From assembly GCF_014287475.1 (NCBI RefSeq), contig NZ_JACOPF010000006.1:15311-79310 (forward strand): a stretch of 64,000 nt of DNA, in the 5' to 3' direction. Position numbers and translations under genes: made by a program. The notes under the pieces were generated by a model. That model saw nothing but the letters and a program-made list of their open reading frames with translations, ran no database searches and was not told the DNA's origin. Shown in pieces: positions 7,810-16,428 of the stretch. Each line of letters starts with the position of its first letter. The stretch's first letter is position 1. The stretch comes from Mediterraneibacter hominis (lineage in GTDB: Bacteria > Bacillota > Clostridia > Lachnospirales > Lachnospiraceae).

Positions 7810-8556
7810 ATGAAGACGAAGGATGAAAGAAAAAGAGCAATTTTGGAATCCTTTAAGAACGGTCTGATTGTTTCCTGCCAAGCGCAGCCGGACGATCCAA
7901 TTTATAGTGAAGAAATGCCGGTGAAAATGGCAGAGGCGGCAAAATGGGCCGGAGCCGTCGGGATTCGGGCAAATTCACCAGAGCAGATACGCGCGATCCA
8001 CAAGGCTGTGGATTTGCCAATTATCGGACTGTACAAGATTTGGAATGAAAATACAGATGTATTTATTACACCGACCTTAGAAGCAGCGATAGAAGTCTAT
8101 GAAGCAGGAGCAGAAATTGTTGCATTAGATTGTACAGAACAAGAGATTAATGGACGAAAAGCTTATGAACTTTTTCCGGAAGTAAAAAAAGCATTGCCAG
8201 ATGCGATACTATTTGCCGATGTTTCAAATTATAGGGAGGCAAAGAGAGCCGTTGAAATGGGGGCGGATATTGTAGGCCCTACTTTATATGGTTATACAAA
8301 AGAAACAAAAGAAATTGAGATGCCGGATTTACGAGAGTTTGCAAAAATGTGCCGAGACTTGAAAGACGAAGCGTATGTGGTGATGGAAGGGCATATCTAT
8401 ACACCCGAAGATGCTATGAAATGTATTTATCTGGGAGCACATGCTGTAGTTGTTGGAAGTGCAATTACCCGCCCGCATCTGACAGCGAAGCGTTTTGTGG
8501 ATCTGTTGAGTGGATACCAAAATGATTGGCGTACAGATGAGAGAAGAAAACATTAG
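7810..8556 (+). CDS. nanE: NanE-like N-acylmannosamine-6-phosphate 2-epimerase
   Basis: A 248-residue TIM-barrel protein with the NanE signatures LIVSCQA at the first strand, GIRAN, IIGLYK, ITPTLEAA, ADVSNYREA, TLYGYT and the C-terminal phosphate-binding VVVGSAITRPHL. NanE converts N-acetylmannosamine 6-phosphate to N-acetylglucosamine 6-phosphate. No sialate lyase (NanA) or ManNAc kinase (NanK) is nearby. It is instead the first gene of an operon with a Gfo/Idh oxidoreductase and a TIM-barrel isomerase, so it may act on another 2-epimerisable hexose phosphate. Family assignment is firm; the physiological substrate is not. Confidence 0.85.
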   Translation: MKTKDERKRAILESFKNGLIVSCQAQPDDPIYSEEMPVKMAEAAKWAGAVGIRANSPEQIRAIHKAVDLPIIGLYKIWNENTDVFITPTLEAAIEVYEAGAEIVALDCTEQEINGRKAYELFPEVKKALPDAILFADVSNYREAKRAVEMGADIVGPTLYGYTKETKEIEMPDLREFAKMCRDLKDEAYVVMEGHIYTPEDAMKCIYLGAHAVVVGSAITRPHLTAKRFVDLLSGYQNDWRTDERRKH

Positions 8557-8592
8557 ATAAAGGATCAAAAATGAGAAATTGGAGGATGCGGT

Positions 8593-9687
8593 ATGAAAAA
8601 ATGGAAAATAGCAATTATGGGATGTGGCATGATTGCACAGGATATTTACATTCCACAGATAAAAAAGATGTCGAAAGCAGAATTGGCAGCTGTTTGTGAT
8701 ATTAATGCTGCACGTGCCAAAGAATGTGCGGAGAAATTCGCGATTCCGCAATGGTACAGTGATTACGACGAGCTGCTGGAAAAATGTGAATTTGATATTT
8801 TGATGGATATAGCCTCCATACCGGCACATCACGAGATTAATATGAAGGCACTGAAAGCCGGAAAACATCTCTATTCACAAAAACCGGTAGGGCTGTCTGT
8901 AGAACAGGTTACAGAACAGATAGAGGCAGCGAAGGAAGCGCATGTGAAATATTCAGCCTCTCCGATTCATCTTCTTCGGCCCGACATTAAAAAGGTGCGT
9001 GAGATTATTGCAAACGGAACAATCGGAAAGGTGACAATGATCCGTGTACATGCCTCCCATGGAGGGCCAGAATATTTCCAGTACAGAGATGCAGATCCAT
9101 CCTGGTTTTTTAAACCAGGGGCAGGGGCGTTATATGACATGGGTGTTCATGGAATTACAATGGCAACGGCAGTCATGGATCGGCCGGCAAAGGAAGTGGG
9201 ATGTATGGCGGCAATATCTGAACCAGAGAGAACGGTACGCTCTGGAGCTTTTGACGGGAAAAAGATAAAGACGGATATGCTTCCAGATAATTATTTGATT
9301 ACTCTGAATTGGGGAGACGGCTGTATTGGAATTATAGATACGGGCTTTTGCCAGAAGGCTTCTACCGTAAATATGCTGGAAGTATATGGAACACTTGGGA
9401 CGGTAACGATACTTGGAGAACTGCGGATTGGAGAAGGGGATGGGGTTCGGTTGTACCTGGATGATCCAGAAAAGAAAGCAAGAGGCTGGATGGATCCACT
9501 TCCACAGATGTATCCAGATAAGGAATTTGAACAGGCAGACAGCATAGCTGATTTGATAGAAGCGATAGAAAATGATACAGAAACAGGGCTGCCGCCAGAG
9601 CATGCAAGACATGTAATTGATATTTTGTGTACCATACCAAAGGCAGCAGAAGAAAAACGCATTTTACCTCTTCATACAGAGTTTTAA
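8593..9687 (+). CDS. Gfo/Idh/MocA-family NAD(P)-dependent oxidoreductase
   Basis: A 364-residue two-domain dehydrogenase. The N-terminal Rossmann fold shows the dinucleotide motif GCGMIA and the acidic D33-type residue in VCDIN. The motif following the fold reads SQKPVG instead of the usual EKP, with the lysine conserved. The C-terminal alpha/beta domain has the substrate-side motif GALYDMGVHG. Family members oxidise or reduce a hydroxyl of sugars, inositols or glycosides. AGGATG lies before the ATG. It is the second gene of the operon starting with the NanE-like epimerase and is followed 21 bases on by a TIM-barrel isomerase, a pairing common in 3-keto-sugar chemistry. Substrate unknown. Confidence 0.85.
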   Translation: MKKWKIAIMGCGMIAQDIYIPQIKKMSKAELAAVCDINAARAKECAEKFAIPQWYSDYDELLEKCEFDILMDIASIPAHHEINMKALKAGKHLYSQKPVGLSVEQVTEQIEAAKEAHVKYSASPIHLLRPDIKKVREIIANGTIGKVTMIRVHASHGGPEYFQYRDADPSWFFKPGAGALYDMGVHGITMATAVMDRPAKEVGCMAAISEPERTVRSGAFDGKKIKTDMLPDNYLITLNWGDGCIGIIDTGFCQKASTVNMLEVYGTLGTVTILGELRIGEGDGVRLYLDDPEKKARGWMDPLPQMYPDKEFEQADSIADLIEAIENDTETGLPPEHARHVIDILCTIPKAAEEKRILPLHTEF

Positions 9688-9708
9688 AAGGGAAAAAGGA
9701 GGAAGCAT

Positions 9709-10611
9709 ATGATAGCGACAGGTATTTTTACAGGATATTACCCGATGACAATAGATGAAACGATTGCACAGATTAAAAAAGATGGATTTTCATGTGTACA
9801 GTTAGATGTTTCTTTTAAAGATTGCGATGCAGTAAAAGAATATTTAACAAAAGAAAAGGCAAATCTGATTCGTGACAAGTTCCGCGACGCAAACCTTCCT
9901 ATTGTGGCTGTGTCTGCATATACAAATATTATTCACCACGATGCAGAAAAGAAGAAGGCAAATCTTGATTACATAAAAATGATGATGGAACGAGCGTTAG
10001 ATCTAGGGTGTCCATATGTAGCAAGTGAGACCGGAACCAAAAATATAGAAAGTGACTGGGCCTGGGATGAAGCAAACGCGGGAGAACTTGCATATGAGGA
10101 AACAGCAGAAACGATTGCGGAGATCGTAAAGTTTGGAAAAGAAGTGGGAGCTACCTTTATCGTGGAGAACTACGTAAACAATGTAATTGGCTCTATTGAG
10201 CAGGTACAGAGACTTTTTAGCGACATCAACATGCTGAACTTAAAGCTGATTTGTGACCCGACGAATTATTTTACAGAAGCTTTAATGGACGATATAGATG
10301 GAGAACTGAACCGGATTTTTAATGCTCTTGCAGATAAGATGGTGATTGCACATGCAAAAGATATAAAGCTGGCAACGGATACTTCTGTAAAAGTGGCGGA
10401 TATTGATGCAGATGAATCGCATTGTTTCCGCGGTTCTGGCGCCGTAGAACTGCCGGCGGCTGGACTGGGATGCCTGAATTATGATTTATATGTAAAGCTT
10501 TTAGCAAAGTTCCACCCGAACATGCCTCTTATTATTGAACATCTGGATGCAGGGGATATTGCAAGAGGAAAATCCTTTGTCGATGCAGTATTAAAACGTC
10601 AGGGTGTATAA
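9709..10611 (+). CDS. Sugar-phosphate isomerase/epimerase (AP endonuclease 2-like TIM barrel)
   Basis: A 300-residue member of the IolE/xylose-isomerase-like TIM-barrel superfamily. The expected metal ligands are visible in order: Glu in FIVENYV, Asp/His region in LICDPTNY and IAHAKDI, and the last Glu in LIIEHLD. Such enzymes isomerise, epimerise or dehydrate keto-sugars. AGGAGG precedes the start. It is the last gene of the first operon, ending 50 bases before the convergent GntR gene. It probably handles the keto product of the upstream oxidoreductase. It is a distant relative, not a duplicate, of the isomerase at 16,429. Confidence 0.85.
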   Translation: MIATGIFTGYYPMTIDETIAQIKKDGFSCVQLDVSFKDCDAVKEYLTKEKANLIRDKFRDANLPIVAVSAYTNIIHHDAEKKKANLDYIKMMMERALDLGCPYVASETGTKNIESDWAWDEANAGELAYEETAETIAEIVKFGKEVGATFIVENYVNNVIGSIEQVQRLFSDINMLNLKLICDPTNYFTEALMDDIDGELNRIFNALADKMVIAHAKDIKLATDTSVKVADIDADESHCFRGSGAVELPAAGLGCLNYDLYVKLLAKFHPNMPLIIEHLDAGDIARGKSFVDAVLKRQGV

Positions 10612-10661
10612 CGGATAAAGGATGTTCCCCTTGGACTGGCAGAACAAAGAATATCCTCGGA

Positions 10662-11468
10662 TTAATAATATTCCCTTTGAATGTGTTCGCCAAGGTCAGA
10701 GTTATTGTACAAATCTATATGAAAAGTGCACTTGTCTGCGCGGGTGACAGAGGAAGTATATTCAAATATAAAGCCGGATTCAAGACTAGAAATACGGTGA
10801 ATCCGATAGCCAGCTACAGGCAGCGCACTTTGACATTGAAGCAAATCCGCCTCTTTTTCACTTAGAATAATTGCTTCGATATTTTCAGAGGCGTGATGCA
10901 GGTTTAATTTGTAATGGTCGGTTAAAATATGGTACAGAGAGGAGGATTCAAAATTAAATTGTTCAATGCCATTACACAGGTAATATGGAATATAGGTTTC
11001 TTCAATCAGAAAAGGCACGTCATTGCTGCATCTTAACCGTAACAATTTGAAAACAGTGGTTTGCTTTCCGGGCATTTTCAAGATGTCCTTCACCGACGAA
11101 GGCGGAGACTGTATGACAGATGCTTTCAAAATCTGAGAGGAAGGAACCATACCAAGAGCGCGCATATCCTCAGAGAAAGAATATAGATGATTCATATTTC
11201 TTTCTACTTTGGGAATAGTCACAAAAGTACCTTTGCCGCGGCATCTGGTTATATAGTGCTCTTTGGCAAGAAGATTCATTGCCTGCCTGACAGTAGTCCG
11301 GCTGCAGCCTAAGATATTACACAAGGTTTCTTCTGGAGGCATCTGTTCATCAATATGCAGTTCTTCCGCCTGTATTTGTATTTTGAAAAAAGAGGCTAGC
11401 TGCATATAGAGAGGAACCGTACTGTCATAGGAAAAGTGAAATGACTCTTTGAATTTATTAATATCCAT
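10662..11468 (-). CDS. GntR-family regulator, HutC/UTRA type
   Basis: A 268-residue regulator. Residues 15-85 form the GntR winged helix (PPEETLCNILGCSRTTVRQAMNLL contains the recognition helix; its core is GCSRTTVRQAMNLL, followed by the GKGTFV wing). The C-terminal part is a UTRA ligand domain. AGGAGG lies 6 bases before the ATG on the - strand. It is divergent from the ABC importer operon, and palindromes of the GntR type overlap that promoter, so it most likely represses import and catabolism until the sugar or a phosphorylated derivative binds. Confidence 0.9.
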   Translation of the reverse strand: MDINKFKESFHFSYDSTVPLYMQLASFFKIQIQAEELHIDEQMPPEETLCNILGCSRTTVRQAMNLLAKEHYITRCRGKGTFVTIPKVERNMNHLYSFSEDMRALGMVPSSQILKASVIQSPPSSVKDILKMPGKQTTVFKLLRLRCSNDVPFLIEETYIPYYLCNGIEQFNFESSSLYHILTDHYKLNLHHASENIEAIILSEKEADLLQCQSALPVAGYRIHRISSLESGFIFEYTSSVTRADKCTFHIDLYNNSDLGEHIQREYY

Positions 11469-11492
11469 AAATACCCTCCTGATGTTGCACTT

Positions 11493-11509
11493 ATTAGTAT
11501 ATTACTAAT
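11493..11509. promoter_or_regulatory. Inverted repeat ATTAGTA-TAT-TACTAAT near the gntR start
   Basis: A perfect 7-3-7 inverted repeat 24 bases upstream of the gntR start codon. Candidate operator for autoregulation by the GntR protein. Confidence 0.45.
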
Positions 11510-11596
11510 GTAATCTTAATAATAATTAATGTCAATATAGATTAAATGTGCAATTTGACGAAAAAATAAATATTGGGATTTGATAGATTGAAAAAA

Positions 11597-11642
11597 ATGA
11601 CAAAAAATGATTGACAAGTAAAAGTATTAAATGTATGATACA
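11597..11642 (+). promoter_or_regulatory. Importer operon promoter with overlapping DeoR-like and GntR-like sites
   Basis: TTGACA (11611-11616) and TATGAT (11634-11639) are 17 bases apart. Upstream, ATGA motifs at 11597 and 11607 are 10 bases apart, and 11602-11617 is identical to 7733-7748. The palindrome TGTAT-G-ATACA (11632-11642) covers the -10 and fits the usual GntR half-site. The promoter therefore appears to be under both regulators. Confidence 0.65.
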
Positions 11643-11689
11643 AATACAACATATCATATTAAAAGACAAAAGTAAAGGAGGAAAGAATT

Positions 11690-12820
11690 ATGAAAAGAAA
11701 AGTTGTAAGTGTGATGTGTGCAGTTGTTATGGTTGCTTCTCTTATCGTTGGATGTGGAAGCTCTGGCGGCAAAGAAGAAACGAAGGAAAGCGGCGATGGA
11801 GCAAAAGCAGAGGTGTCGCTGGAAGGGGATATTTATAAAATTATCCCTGAGGGAGATTTAGTGGTAGGATTTTCCACAGGTTCCTCAGGTACTTCCTGGA
11901 GAGACCAGATGATCGACGATTTTACGATTGTCGCGGAAGAATATAAAGAAGCGGGCAGAATCAAAGATTATAAGATCGTAAACAACACAACAAACGGAGA
12001 TGCGACAGAGCAGGCAAATATTATCCGTGATTTTACATCAGATCCAGAAGTGAATGTCATCATTGTAGACGCAAATGACAGTACCGCTTTAAATGAAGCA
12101 ATTGCCGATGCGCAGAAGGCAGGAAAATTAGTTGTGATTGCAGATACAGGATGCGATGCTCCGGGTGCATTAAATGTTGTGCTTGATCATACGGCATGGA
12201 TGACGAAAAACGTAGAATTTGTGACAGAGGCTCTTGGCGGAAAAGGGGATCTTATTTACATCAATGGTCTGGACGGAAATCCAGCAGATAATGCCAGACA
12301 GGAAGGCGTAGATGCGGTACTTAAAGAAAATCCGGATATGAAGATTTTACAGAAAACATCCGGAGGATGGGATCAGACAAAAGCAAAAGAAGCATGTGCA
12401 CAAATTTTAAGTACAACACAGGATGTTGACGGTGTTCTTACACAAGACGGTATGGCATATGGCTGTCTACAGGCTTTCCAGGATGCAGGAATGCTTCCGA
12501 AAGTGATGATAGGAGATCCGGGATTATCATTCTTTACAGAATGGAAGAAGTTGATGGATGAAGGCGCAGATTTCCAGGCATGCGCACAGCCAAACCCGCC
12601 GGGAGTTGCAGCGACAGCATTGAGACTGGCTGTTAATATGGCTGAAGGAAAAGAACTGGATGAATCTAAACTGGACGGAAATACATATTCTTATATTGTA
12701 GGTTCTTTCTATACAGAAGAAAATTTTGATGAAGCATGGGAAATTCTGCAAAAAGAATCCGGTGATTACCAGCTGGATGAGTGGTTGACAGAAGAAGAAG
12801 CGCTGGAATTATTTAAATAA
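11690..12820 (+). CDS. Sugar ABC transporter substrate-binding lipoprotein (ribose-type)
   Basis: A 376-residue periplasmic-binding-protein type I lipoprotein. A signal peptide ends in the lipobox IVGC with C22 as the lipidated residue, followed by a Gly/Ser/Glu-rich linker. The mature domain has the features of ribose/galactose-type binding proteins, such as VIIVDAND and GDLIYINGLDGN. It would capture the sugar outside the membrane and hand it to the two permeases downstream. AAAGGAGG precedes the ATG. It is the first gene of the second catabolic operon. Ligand unknown. Confidence 0.92.
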   Translation: MKRKVVSVMCAVVMVASLIVGCGSSGGKEETKESGDGAKAEVSLEGDIYKIIPEGDLVVGFSTGSSGTSWRDQMIDDFTIVAEEYKEAGRIKDYKIVNNTTNGDATEQANIIRDFTSDPEVNVIIVDANDSTALNEAIADAQKAGKLVVIADTGCDAPGALNVVLDHTAWMTKNVEFVTEALGGKGDLIYINGLDGNPADNARQEGVDAVLKENPDMKILQKTSGGWDQTKAKEACAQILSTTQDVDGVLTQDGMAYGCLQAFQDAGMLPKVMIGDPGLSFFTEWKKLMDEGADFQACAQPNPPGVAATALRLAVNMAEGKELDESKLDGNTYSYIVGSFYTEENFDEAWEILQKESGDYQLDEWLTEEEALELFK

Positions 12821-12834
12821 GAGTAAAGGATGGG

Positions 12835-12883
12835 GTTCTTCTCTCACGATGACAGGAAATATATATGATCGGGAGAGAGGAAC
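12835..12883 (+). other. Hairpin between binding protein and ATPase genes
   Basis: GTTCTTCTCTC (12835-12845) pairs with GAGAGAGGAAC (12873-12883) with one G-U pair, followed by TCTTTT. Such intercistronic hairpins after a binding-protein gene usually act as partial terminators or protect the upstream message, so that binding protein is made in excess. Confidence 0.55.
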
Positions 12884-12902
12884 TCTTTTAGGAGGGAAAC
12901 GG

Positions 12903-14435
12903 ATGGTAATATTAGAGGCTAAAAATATTGTGAAACGTTTTGGCGGTGTTACTGCGTTAAGCGACGGCAATATAGTATGCAGAGAAGGGAAAATTACTGG
13001 ACTTTTGGGAACGAATGGCTCTGGTAAGAGTACGATTTCCAAAATTATCACCGGCGTATACCTTCCGGACAGCGGAACGATTACATATTATGGACAGCAG
13101 GTTTCTTTCCGCAATCCTATAGAGGCGAAAAAGGCCGGCATCATTATGGCATTTCAGAATTTGAGCCTGATTCCGGATTTGACTGTATGGCAGAATGTTG
13201 TATTGAGCTTTGAGAAAACGAAAAAAGGATTTCTTGACAATCAGTCCGCTAAGAAAATTACAAAGGAATTGATTGATTCTTTTGTAGAAGGATTTGACAT
13301 TGAGCGAAAGGTTGTGCAGCTTAATTCCAGTGAAAAACAGATTGTTGAAATTGTAAAAGCAATTTCAGAAGAGCCGAAGCTATTAATTTTGGACGAGCCT
13401 ACGGCTGCGTTGGAACAGGCACAAGCACAGGCTTTGTTCAAATATATGAAAAAACTGGCGGCACAGGGAACTTCTATTATTTTTACGTCTCATCGAATGA
13501 ACGAGATTATGGAAGTGTGCGACGACATTGTTGTTTTCAATAATGGCCATAATGTGGGAAGTGTTGATTTTGAGGTAGATGGAAGAAACCAAAAAGAAAT
13601 CGTTAAAATGATAACAGGAGATATTCATACAGAGGATATTAGCCATACACGTACAGAGAATACAAAAGACATTCAGCTAGAAATAAAGAATCTACAGTAT
13701 GAAAATATCCTGCATGATATTCAATTTTCTGTAAAAAAAGGAGAAGTACTTGGCATAGGCGGACTGCAGGGACAAGGGCAGACGGAGCTTATGCTCGCAC
13801 TTGCAGGGAATTATAAAACCTTGCAGGCGGAAGTTCATTTGAATAAGGAAAAGATACGTTTAAATACTCCTGCCAACACGATAAGAAAAGGGATATTTTT
13901 AGTGCCAGGGGACCGTCAGACAGAAGGCTTAATGATGAAAGAATCCATCTATCACAATATGCTGATGCCTAAATTTGCATTAAAGAGACAGCCCTTTTTT
14001 ATACCGGAGAAAAAATACCGGAAAGAGTGTGAAGAAATTGTTAAGTTGCTTTCTATTAAAACAGATTCAATTGATACAAAAGCGGATAATCTGTCAGGAG
14101 GAAATCAGCAGAAAATCGTAGTCGGCAAATGGCTTCCATTTGATATAAAAGTTCTCTTACTTTCCGATCCGGCAAAAGGAGTAGACATTGGTGCAAAGCG
14201 CGATATGTATCAATTTATTTTAAAACTGGCAAGAGAAAAAGACATCAGTGTGATTTTGTATGCCAGTGACAATGATGAATTAGTAAGATATTGTGACAAT
14301 GTACTGATTATGTATGAAGGAAGCATTGTGAAGAGGCTGTCAGGTGATGCGATCAACAATGTGAACATCACAGCGGCATCCTTAAATCTTACGAAGGAAG
14401 AGGAGGTAGAGAAAGATGAATGTAAAGAGCATTAA
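12903..14435 (+). CDS. Sugar ABC transporter ATP-binding protein (RbsA/MglA-type)
   Basis: A 510-residue tandem ATPase of the CUT2 class. The first nucleotide-binding domain has Walker A GTNGSGKST and Walker B LLILDEPTAAL; its signature is degenerate (LNSSEKQ). The second has a degenerate Walker A (GLQGQGQTE) but a strong signature LSGGNQQK, the usual asymmetry of this family. Start chosen at the ATG 12903 with GGAGGGAAAC before it; a longer in-frame start at 12849 would run through the upstream hairpin. It overlaps the first permease by 20 bases. Confidence 0.93.
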   Translation: MVILEAKNIVKRFGGVTALSDGNIVCREGKITGLLGTNGSGKSTISKIITGVYLPDSGTITYYGQQVSFRNPIEAKKAGIIMAFQNLSLIPDLTVWQNVVLSFEKTKKGFLDNQSAKKITKELIDSFVEGFDIERKVVQLNSSEKQIVEIVKAISEEPKLLILDEPTAALEQAQAQALFKYMKKLAAQGTSIIFTSHRMNEIMEVCDDIVVFNNGHNVGSVDFEVDGRNQKEIVKMITGDIHTEDISHTRTENTKDIQLEIKNLQYENILHDIQFSVKKGEVLGIGGLQGQGQTELMLALAGNYKTLQAEVHLNKEKIRLNTPANTIRKGIFLVPGDRQTEGLMMKESIYHNMLMPKFALKRQPFFIPEKKYRKECEEIVKLLSIKTDSIDTKADNLSGGNQQKIVVGKWLPFDIKVLLLSDPAKGVDIGAKRDMYQFILKLAREKDISVILYASDNDELVRYCDNVLIMYEGSIVKRLSGDAINNVNITAASLNLTKEEEVEKDECKEH

Positions 14436-15429
14436 AAAGCTGCTGCACAGAACAGAGACAGCAACGGTCATTCTCCTTATCCTTATGGTTGCTGTGATTG
14501 CATCATTGTCAGGCAATTTTTTTGAAGCATATACAATCCGCAGCAATATTATTTCATGGACTCCGCTGATTCTGCTGGCTATGGGACAGTCATTTGTCAT
14601 CATCGGCGGCGGACTGGACTTGTCAAATGGGCCGGCAATGTCTCTTATATTGTGTACCTTGACTGCGGTCATGCATGCGGATTCCGATATTACAGGAATT
14701 AAGGCGTTATTCATCGGGCTTTTGGTGGCTTTGGGAATCGGCGTTATCAATGGATTCGTAGTGGGATATTTGCGGGTACCGGCGCTGATTGCTACATTTG
14801 CAACCTCTTATATCTGGCTGGGAGCAGCGCTTTTGGTGATGCCGACACCAGGAGGCGAGTGTGTAAACTGGATGCGGATTTTCTATGATTTCCAGTCAGT
14901 GGAAAGTCTGCCGGAGGGGCTGAAACAGTTCGGAGCAGTGATACCAAGTGGATTGATTCTCATCATTATAGGGATTATTGTGTGGGTGGTATTGAGTAGA
15001 AAAAAATTCGGCAGATACCTATATGCAGTAGGTTCTGATAGGGATATTGCATACCAGAGTGGGATCAATTCTGCGAAAATGCAGTTACTTACCTATGTTA
15101 TTAATGCTTTGTTTATTTATGGATGCGCGTTGTTCTATGCAGCGCAGAATCAGGCAGGCTCTGCAAGAATCGGAGATCCCCTGACATTACAGTCTGTCGC
15201 GGCAGTTGTGGTAGGTGGAGTTGCACTAAGCGGCGGAACGGGAAAAGTATATATGGCAGCAATCGGAGCTGTGATTATGAGCCTGGTAAACAGACTGATC
15301 TACATATTGGAATTGCCGGCAGAATATCAGGTATTAGTAAGCGGTGCTATTATCATCCTGGCAATAACAATTTCGACTATATATGAGACGACGAATGCAA
15401 AAGCAGCAGAAAAAAGGGAGGTGAATTAA
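14416..15429 (+). CDS. Sugar ABC transporter permease (RbsC-type), first
   Basis: A 337-residue integral membrane protein of the BPD_transp_2 family with about eight to ten hydrophobic segments. It contains the family motif GGGLDLSNG near the N-terminal third and the cytoplasmic-loop and following sequence VVGGVALSGGTG near the C-terminus. It pairs with the permease immediately downstream to form a heterodimeric channel for the binding protein at 11,690. Its start lies inside the ATPase gene, showing translational coupling. A GAGGAGG stretch lies just before the ATG. Confidence 0.92.
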   Translation: MNVKSIKKLLHRTETATVILLILMVAVIASLSGNFFEAYTIRSNIISWTPLILLAMGQSFVIIGGGLDLSNGPAMSLILCTLTAVMHADSDITGIKALFIGLLVALGIGVINGFVVGYLRVPALIATFATSYIWLGAALLVMPTPGGECVNWMRIFYDFQSVESLPEGLKQFGAVIPSGLILIIIGIIVWVVLSRKKFGRYLYAVGSDRDIAYQSGINSAKMQLLTYVINALFIYGCALFYAAQNQAGSARIGDPLTLQSVAAVVVGGVALSGGTGKVYMAAIGAVIMSLVNRLIYILELPAEYQVLVSGAIIILAITISTIYETTNAKAAEKREVN

Positions 15430-16395
15430 GTGGTGAAAGAGAAAAGTTTTACGGTAATGACAGAAAGGTATAAGAAGACTTTGATCGCACTGGCCTTTAT
15501 TGTGCTGCTCTATGTGATCGGCGAGATAACAGTGGGCAGTTTTGTATCCGTACATGCTATTATGCAGATGATAAAGTTTGCCACTTATATTGCACTGTTT
15601 GCCTTGTGCCAGCTCTTGGTGATCTGTGCAGGAGGAGACATTGATTTGTCCGTGGGATACACTGCAACTTTGGTTGCTGTACTGTCTGCACATATTCTGG
15701 AGGGAAGCAATGCACAGCTATGGAAAGCGATTCTTATTGCGGTTGCAGTAGGAGGATGTATTGGCCTGATAAACGGATTTTTGGTAAGCTATGTAAAGCT
15801 CCCTTCTCTTGTAGTGACAATGGGAATGGCAAATGTGGCCCAGGGAATTGTGAATGTATATTCTGCAAAATATGGAATAGGCGGTTCCCCCTCACCCGTT
15901 TTAAAGACGATTACGACAGGTTCCATTGGAGTAGTCCCGAATATTATCTGGCTTTTGCTTGTGTGTACAGTGATTGCAATGATCGTTTTCTATAAAACAA
16001 AGATAGGAGTGTTGTTAAAGAGTATAGGATTTAATGCACTTGCATCTTACCGCTGCGGACTAAAAGTCCAGGTGATCCGTACAATGGCGTTTGTGGCGAG
16101 TGGAATTATAGCAGGCTGTGTCGGACTTTTACTGCTAGGAAATTTAGGACAGGCGTTTAAAGATATGGCGTCTCAGTATGTTATGCCCAGTATCGCAGCA
16201 GTAGTAGTTGGTGGTGTCTCTCTAAATGGCGGCGAGGGAAACTATATAAATGTCGTGCTCGGCGCTATGGTTCTTCAGACACTTACGAACCTTTTTGTCT
16301 CATATGGACTGGGGGATGCAGGTAAATGGCTTGGAATAGGAGCGATTCTTTTGTTGATGTTAATTTTCTATGTGCGTGAAAAAGTGAGCCGCTAA
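15430..16395 (+). CDS. Sugar ABC transporter permease (RbsC-type), second
   Basis: A 321-residue membrane protein of the same family as its neighbour, with the matching motifs GGDIDLSVG and VVGGVSLNGGEG. The start is taken as the GTG directly after the upstream stop, because AGGGAGG sits 7-8 bases upstream; a second GTG follows immediately and an ATG at 15,457 is possible. It completes a four-gene CUT2 importer. The two permeases are only moderately alike, consistent with a heterodimer. Confidence 0.9.
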   Translation: MVKEKSFTVMTERYKKTLIALAFIVLLYVIGEITVGSFVSVHAIMQMIKFATYIALFALCQLLVICAGGDIDLSVGYTATLVAVLSAHILEGSNAQLWKAILIAVAVGGCIGLINGFLVSYVKLPSLVVTMGMANVAQGIVNVYSAKYGIGGSPSPVLKTITTGSIGVVPNIIWLLLVCTVIAMIVFYKTKIGVLLKSIGFNALASYRCGLKVQVIRTMAFVASGIIAGCVGLLLLGNLGQAFKDMASQYVMPSIAAVVVGGVSLNGGEGNYINVVLGAMVLQTLTNLFVSYGLGDAGKWLGIGAILLLMLIFYVREKVSR

Positions 16396-16428
16396 GAAGG
16401 CTCTAGTATAAAATATGGAGGTGTCATT

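Noticed and set aside
7810..8556. Sialic acid catabolic cluster
   Set aside because: No NanA lyase, NanK kinase, sialic acid transporter or NagA/NagB in the window.
8329..8868. 179-codon - strand frame
   Set aside because: Composition is that of an antisense shadow (Phe/Ser/His/Cys-rich); it spans two well-supported genes.
10620..10660. Hairpin AGGATGTTC/GAATATCCT as a terminator between the isomerase and gntR
   Set aside because: Stem depends on G-U pairing and has no T tract on either strand.
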